Shown: positions 18,130 to 26,250 of the stretch, in pieces
How positions within the stretch are numbered: position 1 is the first letter of the stretch
Layout of the letters: every line of letters starts with the position of its first letter
NCBI GenBank assembly: GCA_965117015.1
Contig: OZ220747.1
Span: forward strand, 3,038,001-3,102,000
Reading direction: 5' to 3'
DNA length: 64,000 nucleotides
From: Aldehydirespirator sp965117015
Lineage (GTDB): Bacteria; Actinomycetota; Acidimicrobiia; Acidimicrobiales; Aldehydirespiratoraceae
The notes under the pieces: model-generated
Databases searched by the model: none
What the model was told of the DNA's origin: nothing
What the model saw: the letters and a program-made list of their open reading frames with translations, nothing else
Made by a program: the position numbers and the translations under genes

Positions 18130-19314
18130 GTGGCCGACGTTGTCCTAGAAGACGTCAATAAGGAGTACGACAACGGGTTCAGGGCGGTCACCGATCTGAA
18201 CTTGGAGATCAACGAGGCGGAGTTCCTGGTGATGGTGGGCCCGTCCGGCTGCGGCAAGTCCACCACGCTGCGGATGATCGCAGGGCTCGAGGACATCACC
18301 TCGGGGACCCTGAAGATCGGCGAGCGGGTGGTCAACGAACTCCCGCCCAAGGACCGCGACATAGCCATGGTCTTCCAGAACTACGCGCTCTACCCGCACA
18401 TGAGCGTCTACGACAACATCGCCTTCTCGCTCAAGCTGGCCCGCCGCCCCCGCTCCGAGATCAAGGAGAGGGTCAACGAGGTGGCCCGCATCCTCGAGCT
18501 GGAGAGCCAGCTCGACAAGCGCCCCGCCCATCTCTCCGGCGGCCAGCGCCAGCGGGTCGCCATGGGACGCGCCATCGTGCGCCGGCCCCGGGTGTTCCTG
18601 CTCGACGAGCCCCTGTCGAACCTCGACGCCAAGCTGCGGGTGCAGATGCGGGCCGAGATAACCGCCCTCCAGCGTGAGGTGGGCATCACCACCTTCTACG
18701 TCACCCACGACCAGGTGGAGGCCATGACCATGGCCGACCGGGTGGCCGTCATCAGCACCGGAGTGCTGCAGCAGGTCGACACCCCGATGACGCTGTTCAA
18801 CGAGCCCGACAACATCTTCGTGGCCGCCTTCATCGGGTCCCCCTCCATGAACATCATGGAAGGCGAGCTGACCCGAAACGGCCAGGGCTTGAAGCTGGCG
18901 CTTGGAAGCCAGACCCTGGCTGTGCCCGACGAGGTGCTGCAGCGCAGGCCGGCCCTGGAAGGCCATCTCGGCGGGAAGGTGGCTGTGGGTCTCCGGCCCA
19001 AGGACCTCGAGGACGCCTCGATTGTCTCCGATCATCCGGCCGATCAGCGGCTGCGGGCGTCCGTGCTGCACACCGAGGCCCTCGGCTTCGAGATCATCGC
19101 CTACTTCGATGTGGACGCCAAGCCGGTCATCTCCAAGGAGGCCCTAGAACTGAGCGACGAGGAGGTCAGCGCGGCTGAGACATCCTCGACGCGGGCGCAC
19201 GCCCGGTTCAACCCCACGACTACGGTGCGCTCCGGCGACACCATCGACGTTGCCGTCACCGTGGAGAACGCCCACTTCTTCGACCTGGAGTCCGGCCTGG
19301 CCATCCGGAGCTGA
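18130..19314 (+). CDS. Carbohydrate ABC importer ATPase, MalK/MsmK/UgpC type, encoded alone
   Basis: 394 residues from the GTG at 18130, preceded by GGAGAGG. The Walker A motif is GPSGCGKST at 37-45, the Q-loop QNYALYPHM is near 83-91, the signature LSGGQRQR is at 135-142 and Walker B VFLLDEP is at 155-161. The C-terminal 150 residues form the OB-type regulatory domain of CUT1 ATPases, with an extra acidic insertion (LSDEEVSAAETSS). This is the only importer ATPase in the window, whereas three CUT1 importers lack one. MsmK-like ATPases are known to serve several importers. The operator upstream ties it to the LacI regulon. A hairpin follows the stop. Confidence 0.9.
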   Translation: MADVVLEDVNKEYDNGFRAVTDLNLEINEAEFLVMVGPSGCGKSTTLRMIAGLEDITSGTLKIGERVVNELPPKDRDIAMVFQNYALYPHMSVYDNIAFSLKLARRPRSEIKERVNEVARILELESQLDKRPAHLSGGQRQRVAMGRAIVRRPRVFLLDEPLSNLDAKLRVQMRAEITALQREVGITTFYVTHDQVEAMTMADRVAVISTGVLQQVDTPMTLFNEPDNIFVAAFIGSPSMNIMEGELTRNGQGLKLALGSQTLAVPDEVLQRRPALEGHLGGKVAVGLRPKDLEDASIVSDHPADQRLRASVLHTEALGFEIIAYFDVDAKPVISKEALELSDEEVSAAETSSTRAHARFNPTTTVRSGDTIDVAVTVENAHFFDLESGLAIRS

Positions 19315-19328
19315 GCAACCCGGCCTAC

Positions 19329-19359
19329 CCTCCCCCGGGGACGCGCCGATCGGGGGAGG
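19329..19359 (+). promoter_or_regulatory. Hairpin after the ATPase gene that encloses the next gene's ribosome site
   Basis: CCTCCCCCG (19329-19337) and CGGGGGAGG (19351-19359) are a perfect 9-bp inverted repeat with a 13-base loop. The right arm contains the Shine-Dalgarno GGGGGAGG of the GTG start at 19364. It may end the ATPase message and also lower translation of the downstream gene on read-through transcripts. Confidence 0.55.
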
Positions 19360-19363
19360 CAGA

Positions 19364-20614
19364 GTGGACACAGCCAGCCGACTCGCGGTCGGCCCCGGCA
19401 CCGGAGACGCCGAACTGGTCGCGGCCGTCGACGCGTGGATCGATGCCGCGGTGCCGCCGGCCTGGCGTCGCGCCGCCGCTGATGGCCGGCAGGCGATCCG
19501 GGCGGTCCGCAGCCGCGACGAGTACGCCGAGTGGTACCCGGCATTCGCGGCCTCGGGCCTGGTGGTGGCCACCTGGCCGGTCGCCTACGGCGGGCTCGAC
19601 CTCTCGCCGAGGCAGGCCCGACTGGCCGAGGAGCGGCTGGCCCCGTTCAACCTGGGGCGGCTCAACCCTCTCGGGCTGCACAACACCGCGCCCGCGCTGT
19701 TCGCTCACGGCACCGAGGATCAGCGGCTGCGGTTCCTGCCGCCCATGGTGGCCAACGTCGAGCGCTGGTGCCAGATGTTCAGTGAGCCGGGCGCGGGCTC
19801 GGACCTGGCGTCGCTGGCGATGCGGGCCGAACGCGACGGCGACGAGTGGGTGCTCACCGGTCAGAAGGTGTGGAGCACCTGGGCGCATCTCTCGGACTTC
19901 GCGGTCTGTCTCGCCCGCAGCGATCCGGCGGTGCCCAAGCGCAGGGGCATCACCTACTTCCTGGTCGACCTGCACAGCCCAGGTGTCGAGGTGCGGGAGT
20001 TGCGCCACATGGGGGGCGAGGTCGACTTCAACGAGGTGTGGCTGGACGGGGTGCGTGTCCCGGACTTCTACCGCGTCGGCTCCGACGGCGACGGCTGGCG
20101 GGTGGCGGCCGCCACCCTGGCCGGCGAGCGACAGATGGTGGCCGGCGCAGGCTCAGGGGGCGTCGACCGGATCGGCGGAAGCGGCACGGGACGGCTTCTC
20201 GGCATCGCCCGGGAGCAGGGTGTCGACGCGGTCACGCGCGACCGGCTGGTGCGTCTCTACAGCGAGGAGCGCATCCGGGGCTGGACCAACGACCGGGTGC
20301 GGGCCGCCGTCAAGGCGGGCGGCACGCCCGGCCCGGCCGCGTCGATAGGAAAGGTGCACCAGGGCACGCTGAACCAGGCGATACAGATGCTGGCCACCGA
20401 CATGCTGGGAGCGGCCGCCATCGCCTTCCCGGACGCGGGGACGTGGGCCGGGGCGCTGCCGTTCGAGGTTTCCGGCATGTTCCGCAGCCGGGCCAACACG
20501 ATCGAGGCCGGCACCACCGAGGTGAACAAGAATGTGATCGGCGAGAAGGTTCTAGGCCTGCCCCGCGAGCCCGACCCTTACCACGGGTCCAACTGGGAGG
20601 ATGTCCCCCGATGA
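19364..20614 (+). CDS. Acyl-CoA dehydrogenase
   Basis: 416 residues from the GTG at 19364 with a strong ribosome site. WPVAYGGLDLSPRQ is the N-terminal helical region, FSEPGAGSDLASL (about 143-155) the FAD/substrate loop, and GQKVWSTWAHLSDF the beta-domain. The C-terminus has ANTIEAGTTEVNKNVIGEKVLGLPR, in which the Glu of IEAGT is at the usual catalytic-base region of long-chain or actinobacterial FadE proteins. It oxidises an acyl-CoA to the 2-enoyl-CoA. Its stop overlaps the ATG of the next crotonase by 4 bases, so it heads a coupled catabolic operon. Confidence 0.9.
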   Translation: MDTASRLAVGPGTGDAELVAAVDAWIDAAVPPAWRRAAADGRQAIRAVRSRDEYAEWYPAFAASGLVVATWPVAYGGLDLSPRQARLAEERLAPFNLGRLNPLGLHNTAPALFAHGTEDQRLRFLPPMVANVERWCQMFSEPGAGSDLASLAMRAERDGDEWVLTGQKVWSTWAHLSDFAVCLARSDPAVPKRRGITYFLVDLHSPGVEVRELRHMGGEVDFNEVWLDGVRVPDFYRVGSDGDGWRVAAATLAGERQMVAGAGSGGVDRIGGSGTGRLLGIAREQGVDAVTRDRLVRLYSEERIRGWTNDRVRAAVKAGGTPGPAASIGKVHQGTLNQAIQMLATDMLGAAAIAFPDAGTWAGALPFEVSGMFRSRANTIEAGTTEVNKNVIGEKVLGLPREPDPYHGSNWEDVPR

Positions 20615-21405
20615 CCTACGAGCACTTGATCGTCGAGCGCCACGGACCGGTGGGATGGCTGATCAACGACCGGCCCGAGGTGCGCAACGCCATGAACAGC
20701 GCCATGCGCGACGAGTTCGCCGAGGCCTGGACCGAACTCGACAACGACCCAGCGGTGAGGGTCATCGTCCACACTGGTAACGGCCGCGACTTCCAGACCG
20801 GCGTCGATGTCGGCGAGGTCGCCTCCGACGGCGTCGGCATGGAGCGGTACCGCCAATCGATGGAGGACTTCGACGTCCACTTCACGTCCTGGCACCAGGG
20901 AGTGTGGAAGCCGGTGATAACCGCGGTGAACGGGATCTGCTGCGGCGGCGGGTTCCACTGGGTGGCCGACTCCGACATCGTCGTCGCGGCCAGCGACGCC
21001 CAGTTCTTCGACCCGCACACCTCCGTGGGCCAGGTGGTGGCCATCGAGGCCATAGGCCTGATGAAGAAGATGCCGGTCGAAGCGGTGATGCGGATGGCCT
21101 TCATGGGCAGACACGAGCGCATGGGGGCCGAGCGGGCCTATGAGCTCGGCATGATCTCCGAGATCGTCGATCCGCCCGAACGGCTGCGTGAGCGGGCCCA
21201 GGAGCTGGGCGAGACCGTCGCCCGGAACTCACCCGCGGCCATGGCCGCCACTAAGAAGGCGCTGTGGGGAGCGCTGGAGACCGGCCTGACCGACGCCTGC
21301 AAGCAGGGCGCTCGCCATCTGGTGTCGATGTGGGGTCATCCCGATCAGGCCGAGGGACCGCTGGCGTTCTCCGAGCGCCGCGACCCCGACTGGCAGCCGC
21401 TGTGA
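20611..21405 (+). CDS. Crotonase-superfamily protein with Glu-to-His substitutions (paralogue 1)
   Basis: 264 residues. The overall crotonase fold is clear, but the oxyanion motif reads DFQTGVD instead of FxAGxD, and the two hydratase glutamates are His116 (CGGGFHWV) and His136 (FFDPHTSVG). The same two histidines occur in the paralogue at 22752. Similar FFDxHV sequences are common in actinobacterial EchA-like proteins whose reactions are mostly unknown. Simple enoyl-CoA hydration is doubtful; hydrolysis, ring opening or isomerisation of a CoA thioester is possible. It is translationally coupled to the acyl-CoA dehydrogenase by an ATGA overlap. Confidence 0.82.
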   Translation: MTYEHLIVERHGPVGWLINDRPEVRNAMNSAMRDEFAEAWTELDNDPAVRVIVHTGNGRDFQTGVDVGEVASDGVGMERYRQSMEDFDVHFTSWHQGVWKPVITAVNGICCGGGFHWVADSDIVVAASDAQFFDPHTSVGQVVAIEAIGLMKKMPVEAVMRMAFMGRHERMGAERAYELGMISEIVDPPERLRERAQELGETVARNSPAAMAATKKALWGALETGLTDACKQGARHLVSMWGHPDQAEGPLAFSERRDPDWQPL

Positions 21406-21418
21406 CCTCCCCGGGCCG

Positions 21419-22723
21419 ATGAGCCTGCTGCGATTGCTCACTGAGCATCCGTTCGCCGACGGCGAGCCGCTGGTTCACACCCTGGACGCATCACTGACCA
21501 AGTCCGAAGTCGTCGACCTAGTCACCGCCCGGGCCGCGGAACTCAACGTGGCCGCGGGGCAGCCCGCGCCGGTCGGCGCCGACGGCCTCGACGCGCTGAT
21601 CGCGATGTTCGCCTGCTGGAGCGCCGGGGCGGTCTATGTGCCGGTCAACCCTCGACAGCCCCGGGCTGTGATCGACGACACCGTCGGATCGATGTCCTCG
21701 CTCTCCCCACCGCCGGGGTCGGCGCTGGTGCTGTGGACCTCGGGCACGACCGGGCGCCCCAAGCCGGTGATCCACACCCACGACGGCTACCTCGAGATCA
21801 TCGACCGGGTCCTGGAGCCGCTGCGAGCCAAGCCGGGAGCCAGGACGGGACCTCCGGCCCCGAACCTCATCCCGGTGTCGATGGCGCTCAACGCGGGGAT
21901 CTACAACGCCCTGTTCGGCCTGCGGGCCGGTGCCCCGCTGGTGCTGATGGACGGCTTCGAAACGTCGACCTTCTCCACGCTGGTCGGGCGTCACCAGATC
22001 CGCTCGACGGTGCTGGCGCCGGCCGCGATGGCGATGCTCAGCGACGACCCGTCCATCGAGTCGCTGGCGCCGCTGCGCTACGTGCGTTCGATCACCGCAC
22101 CGCTGTCACCGTTCCAGGCCCGCCGCTTCACTACCCGTTTCGGAGTGACCGTGCTGAACGGCTACGGCCAGGCCGAGATCGGAGAGGTCATCGGCTGGAC
22201 CGCGGCTGACGCCAAGCAGCATCCCGGCAAGATCGGCGCGGCCGGCCGGCCCCATCCCGGCGTGGAGATCCGCATCGACGACCCCGACGGCGACGGAGTC
22301 GGCGAGCTCCTGGTCAAGCCGCCCAGCACCGCGGCCGATCTGGCGCCGGACCGTCTTACCGCCGACGGCTTCGTGCGAACTGGCGACCTGGCCCGCGTCG
22401 ACAGCGACGGGTTCGTCTGGCTCGAGGGGCGGCTCGGCGACCTCATCAACCGGGGCGGCCTCAAGGTCTATCCGGAGGAGGTTGAAGAGGTCCTGGTGGC
22501 CACACCCGGCGTCCGCGAGGCCGTTGTTGTGGGCGCTCCCGACGAGCGCCTCGGTGAGGTTCCGGTCGCGTTCGTCGCCGGGGAGACCGACGCCGACCTC
22601 GAGGCGGTCTGCCGCCGGCATCTGGTCGCCTACAAGGTGCCGGTGCGCTTCGAATGGGTCGACCGGATGCCCCGCAGCGAGACCGGCAAGGTGCTGCGCC
22701 GAGAGCTGGCGGCCCGGCTGTGA
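21419..22723 (+). CDS. Compact acyl-CoA ligase / AMP-binding enzyme
   Basis: 434 residues, 60-100 shorter than typical ligases of the ANL superfamily; the shortening is in the N-terminal subdomain. The ATP-binding motif is LWTSGTTGRPKPV, then NGYGQAEIGEV (A5), RTGDLARVDSDGFVWLEGR (A7-A8) and the C-terminal lysine motif SETGKVLRRELAAR. It should activate a carboxylic acid to its CoA thioester. It starts 13 bases after the crotonase stop. It has PNRGG-like INRGGLKVYPEEVEE in place of the usual hinge. Substrate unknown; the compact N-terminus may mean a small or aromatic acid. Confidence 0.83.
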   Translation: MSLLRLLTEHPFADGEPLVHTLDASLTKSEVVDLVTARAAELNVAAGQPAPVGADGLDALIAMFACWSAGAVYVPVNPRQPRAVIDDTVGSMSSLSPPPGSALVLWTSGTTGRPKPVIHTHDGYLEIIDRVLEPLRAKPGARTGPPAPNLIPVSMALNAGIYNALFGLRAGAPLVLMDGFETSTFSTLVGRHQIRSTVLAPAAMAMLSDDPSIESLAPLRYVRSITAPLSPFQARRFTTRFGVTVLNGYGQAEIGEVIGWTAADAKQHPGKIGAAGRPHPGVEIRIDDPDGDGVGELLVKPPSTAADLAPDRLTADGFVRTGDLARVDSDGFVWLEGRLGDLINRGGLKVYPEEVEEVLVATPGVREAVVVGAPDERLGEVPVAFVAGETDADLEAVCRRHLVAYKVPVRFEWVDRMPRSETGKVLRRELAARL

Positions 22724-22751
22724 CCGCGTCTGGGAGAGTGGCCGGCCACCC

Positions 22752-23426
22752 ATGACCTACGAGACGCTGGACGTGCGCACCGACAGCCCGGTGGGATGGC
22801 TGGTGTTCGACCGGCCCGGAGCCGGCAACGCCATCGACGCCCGGATGTTCGTCGAACTGGAGGCGGCCTGGGCGGAGCTGGAGGCCGACCTGTCGGTGAG
22901 AGCCATCGTCAACACCGGCAACGGGCAGGCCTTCCAGACCGGGCTCGACGTGAAGCAGCTCGCCACCGACCCCGCGGCGCTGCGGGCCAGCTCCCGCCAG
23001 ACGCGTGATTTCGCGCTGCGGATGACCTCCTGGCACTGCGGCGTGACCAAGCCGGTGATCGCGGCGGTCAACGGAACCTGCGCCGGCGGAGGCCTCCACT
23101 TCGTGGCCGACGCCGACATCGTCATCGCGGCCGAAAACGCCACGTTCCTGGATCCGCACGTGTCGGTCGGTCAGGTGTCGGCGTTCGAGACGATCGGACT
23201 GCTCAAGAAGGCTCCCATGGAGTCGGTTACCCGGATGGCGCTGATGGGTGCGCACGAGCGCCTCAGCGCGGCGCGGGCCCACCAGCTAGGCATCGTCTCC
23301 GAGGTGGTGGCGGCTAGCGATCTGCGCGACCGGGCCCGCACCCTGGCCCTGAGCCTGGCTGAGCATCCTCCTGCTCGCATCGCGGCCATCAAACAGGCTC
23401 TCTGGTCCGCATTGGAAGCCCCTTGA
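22752..23426 (+). CDS. Crotonase-superfamily protein with Glu-to-His substitutions (paralogue 2)
   Basis: 224 residues, about 40 shorter than its paralogue because the C-terminal helices that cap a neighbouring subunit are missing; it ends KQALWSALEAP. It shares the MTYE start, AFQTGLDV oxyanion motif, His116 (AGGGLHFV) and His136 (LDPHVSVG). The stop overlaps a TTG that may start the next ligase (TTGA). The duplication of a crotonase-ligase pair (20611-22723 and 22752-24973) suggests two related steps or substrates. The truncation could alter the trimer interface or need paralogue 1 as a partner. Confidence 0.8.
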   Translation: MTYETLDVRTDSPVGWLVFDRPGAGNAIDARMFVELEAAWAELEADLSVRAIVNTGNGQAFQTGLDVKQLATDPAALRASSRQTRDFALRMTSWHCGVTKPVIAAVNGTCAGGGLHFVADADIVIAAENATFLDPHVSVGQVSAFETIGLLKKAPMESVTRMALMGAHERLSAARAHQLGIVSEVVAASDLRDRARTLALSLAEHPPARIAAIKQALWSALEAP

Positions 23427-24973
23427 CCGCGATGATCCGGTCCGCCGAGCACGAACGGATGGGACTGTGGGGCCTGATCGAGCAAGCCGCGCAGCGCTGG
23501 CCGGATCAGCCGATGCTGGTGTCTCGCCAGGGCGACGAAGCCACCTTCGGCGAGTACCGAGAGCGGGTGCTGGCCATGGCAGCGGGGTTCGCCGACCTGG
23601 GTATCGACCGAGGCGACGTGGTGTCGTGGATCCTCCCCACATGGGTCGACACGGTCGTGCTCGCCGGCGCGCTCTCGCGGCTCGGGGCGGTCCAGAACCC
23701 GATCATCGGCATCTACCGCCATCGCGAGGTCGGGTTCTGCGCTCGCCAGGCCGGCTCGAAGTACCTGATCTCGCCCGGCATCTTCGCCGGCTTCGACTAC
23801 GCGGCCATGGCCGCCGAGATCGCCGGCGACCTGGATGGACTCCGCACGCTCGCCGTGGGTCCGGGCGCGTTCCCTCAGGGTGACCCGGCGACGCTCGCGC
23901 CCGCGGTCGCTGCCGAGCCCGGTGACGTGCGCTGGATCTGCTACACGTCGGGCACGACCGCGGACCCGAAGGGGGCCAAGCACAGCGATCAGACTGTCGG
24001 CGCCTTCGGGGTTCCGATGGCCGAACGCCTCGACGTTCAGCCCGGCGACCGCTACTCGCTGACCTTCCCGTTCCCCCACATCGGCGGTATCGGGCTGCTG
24101 TTCATGGCCCTGGAGCGCGGCTGCACCCACCTGCTTGACGAGACCGTCGACCCCGAGGCCACCGTCCGGTTCCTGTCCGAGCAGGGCTGCACCCATGCCG
24201 GCACCGGCACGCCGTTCTATCTCATGTACCTCGCGGCCCAGCAGCGGCTGGACCATCCGCTGTTCCCCCATCTCAAGGTCTGCCCCGGCGGCGGCGCGCC
24301 CATCCCTCCGGCCATCCACCGGCGTGTGGTCGAAGAGCTCGGCGGAGTCGGCGTGGCCTCCGGTTGGGGCCTCACCGAGGCGCCCGTGCTGACCAACGGC
24401 GACATCCGCGATCCCGACGAGAAGCTGGCCAACACCGAGGGCAGGGCCCTGCCGGCCGTGGATCTGATCGCGGTGGCCAATGACGGGAGCCAGTGCCAGC
24501 CAGGCGTCGAGGGCGAGTTCCGGGCCAAGGGCCCCCAGGTGATGCTGGGCTACATGGACAGCGCGCTCGACGCGGAGGCCTTCGACTCCGGCGGCTACTA
24601 CCGCACCGGCGATCTGGGCATCATCGACGCTGACGGCTACGTCACCGTCACGGGACGCCTCAAGGACATCATCATCCGCCACGGCGAGAACATCTCGGCC
24701 AGGGAGGTCGAGGACCTGCTGTTCGGGTTGGACGGCATCGCGGACGCGGCCGTGGTCGGGCTCCCCGACGAGCGCACCGGCGAGTCGGTGTGCGCGGTGG
24801 TGGTTCCCGCCGAGGGTGCCCGAGTGACGCTCAAGAGTCTCGCCGCCGCGCTCGCCGATGCCGGCCTGCGCCGCCAGGCGACCCCCGAGCGCCTCGAGAT
24901 CGTGGACGCGCTGCCCCGCAATCCGGCCGGCAAGGTGCTCAAGCGCGAGCTCCAGCAGCGATTCGGGCCATGA
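23423..24973 (+). CDS. Acyl-CoA synthetase (AMP-forming)
   Basis: 516 residues if the TTG overlapping the previous stop is used; an ATG at 23432 would cost three residues. Core motifs are YTSGTTADPKGAKHS (A3), GWGLTEAPV (A5), YRTGDLGIIDADGYVTVTGRLKD (A7-A8) and RNPAGKVLKREL with the catalytic Lys near the C-terminus. It resembles cyclohexanecarboxylate- or fatty-acid-CoA ligases of actinobacterial lipid or steroid catabolism. It is coupled to the upstream crotonase and is followed by an amidohydrolase. The start is uncertain. Confidence 0.85.
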   Translation: MTAMIRSAEHERMGLWGLIEQAAQRWPDQPMLVSRQGDEATFGEYRERVLAMAAGFADLGIDRGDVVSWILPTWVDTVVLAGALSRLGAVQNPIIGIYRHREVGFCARQAGSKYLISPGIFAGFDYAAMAAEIAGDLDGLRTLAVGPGAFPQGDPATLAPAVAAEPGDVRWICYTSGTTADPKGAKHSDQTVGAFGVPMAERLDVQPGDRYSLTFPFPHIGGIGLLFMALERGCTHLLDETVDPEATVRFLSEQGCTHAGTGTPFYLMYLAAQQRLDHPLFPHLKVCPGGGAPIPPAIHRRVVEELGGVGVASGWGLTEAPVLTNGDIRDPDEKLANTEGRALPAVDLIAVANDGSQCQPGVEGEFRAKGPQVMLGYMDSALDAEAFDSGGYYRTGDLGIIDADGYVTVTGRLKDIIIRHGENISAREVEDLLFGLDGIADAAVVGLPDERTGESVCAVVVPAEGARVTLKSLAAALADAGLRRQATPERLEIVDALPRNPAGKVLKRELQQRFGP

Positions 24974-25025
24974 ACAGCTCATTGCTACCGTTGGCGGTTA
25001 CCGCCGCCCCTGCCAAGATGAGGTG

Positions 25026-26228
25026 ATGATGAACGCAGCGACCAACGGGGACCGGTACACGATCGTGTCGGCGGACTGCCACGCCGGCGGCGACATCGAC
25101 GACTACCGGCCCTACCTGCCATCGAGGTGGCACTCCGACTTCGACACCTGGAAACAGGCCTACATCAACCCCTTCGACGACCTCCGGGACTCGAAGCGGG
25201 TCCGGAACTGGGACACCCCGGTCCGCCAACGCGACCTGGAGGCCGACGGCCAGGTCGCCGAGGTCGTGTTCCCCAACACGATCCCGCCGTTCTTCCCCTC
25301 CGGCCAGCTGGTCGCCCGACCGCCGGCCACCGCGGCCGAGTTCGAGGAGAGATGGGCCGGTCTCCAGGCCCACAACCGGTGGCTGGCCGACTGGTGCCAG
25401 GACCTTCCCGGGCGCCGGGCCGGACTCGTCCAGGTGTTTCCCAACGACATCGAAGCGGCCGTGGCCGAGATCGAGTGGGGCGCGGAGCACGGACTCAGGG
25501 GTGTGCTGTTCTCGGCCGTTCCGCCCGACTCGCCGGTGCCTCCGCTCTGGAGCGACTACTACGACCCGCTGTGGGCCGCCTGCCAGGGCACGGGGCTGTC
25601 GGTCAACCAGCACGGCGGCGCGGGCATCCCCGATCTTCAAGACTCCCCCAACCGCGCCTTTCTGATGCTTCTGGAAGTGCCGTTCTTCGCCAACCGCAGC
25701 CTGTGGCACCTCATCGTAAGCGGAGTGTTCGAACGCTTCGGAGGGCTCAAGTTCGTGATGACCGAGCAGCGGGTCGGGTGGGTTCCGGCGGCGCTGGCCA
25801 AGATGGACACGTTCTGGCGGCTCTTCACCGGCAGCGGCAATGTCGGGGAGATGCCCGCGGACGAGTTCCAGCTGCCCAACCCGCCCAGCAGCTACTTCTC
25901 CACCAACTGCTACATGGGAGCCAGCTTCCCGGGCCGGGACGAGGCCGAGGCGATCAAGCAGATCGGAGTCGACCGGTTCATGTGGGGCAGCGACTACCCC
26001 CACGCCGAGGGCACGTTCCCCGACTCGGTGGCGTCGCTGCGGCACGTGTTCTGCGACTGGTCGCCGGAAGACCTGCGGCTGCTGTTCGGCGCGACCGCGG
26101 CGGAGGTCTACAACCTCGACCTGGATGCCCTGGCTGAGGTGGGGGTCGGGCCGACGGTGGCCGAAGTGGCCGAACCGCTGACGGAGATGCCCGACAACCC
26201 GAGCATGGCATTCGGGACCCGCCCCTGA
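25026..26228 (+). CDS. Amidohydrolase-2 family metal-dependent hydrolase/decarboxylase
   Basis: 400 residues. The start SADCHAGGD corresponds to the beta-1 metal site of the TIM-barrel family (usually SxDxH). LSVNQHGGAG holds the next histidine and FMWGSDYPHAEGTFPDS the conserved Asp plus His near the C-terminus. Members hydrolyse C-N or C-C bonds or decarboxylate aromatic acids, and many occur in actinobacterial CoA catabolic clusters. It is in line with the ligase upstream (52-base gap) and the phosphotransferase downstream (22-base gap). Two adjacent ATGs are possible starts. Confidence 0.83.
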   Translation: MMNAATNGDRYTIVSADCHAGGDIDDYRPYLPSRWHSDFDTWKQAYINPFDDLRDSKRVRNWDTPVRQRDLEADGQVAEVVFPNTIPPFFPSGQLVARPPATAAEFEERWAGLQAHNRWLADWCQDLPGRRAGLVQVFPNDIEAAVAEIEWGAEHGLRGVLFSAVPPDSPVPPLWSDYYDPLWAACQGTGLSVNQHGGAGIPDLQDSPNRAFLMLLEVPFFANRSLWHLIVSGVFERFGGLKFVMTEQRVGWVPAALAKMDTFWRLFTGSGNVGEMPADEFQLPNPPSSYFSTNCYMGASFPGRDEAEAIKQIGVDRFMWGSDYPHAEGTFPDSVASLRHVFCDWSPEDLRLLFGATAAEVYNLDLDALAEVGVGPTVAEVAEPLTEMPDNPSMAFGTRP

Positions 26229-26250
26229 TCCTGCCCGGCGCGTCCAGGTC

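Noticed and set aside
22752..23426. Second selenoprotein, reading through the TGA at 23424
   Set aside because: The codons after the TGA soon hit another in-frame TGA and do not resemble the paralogue's C-terminus.
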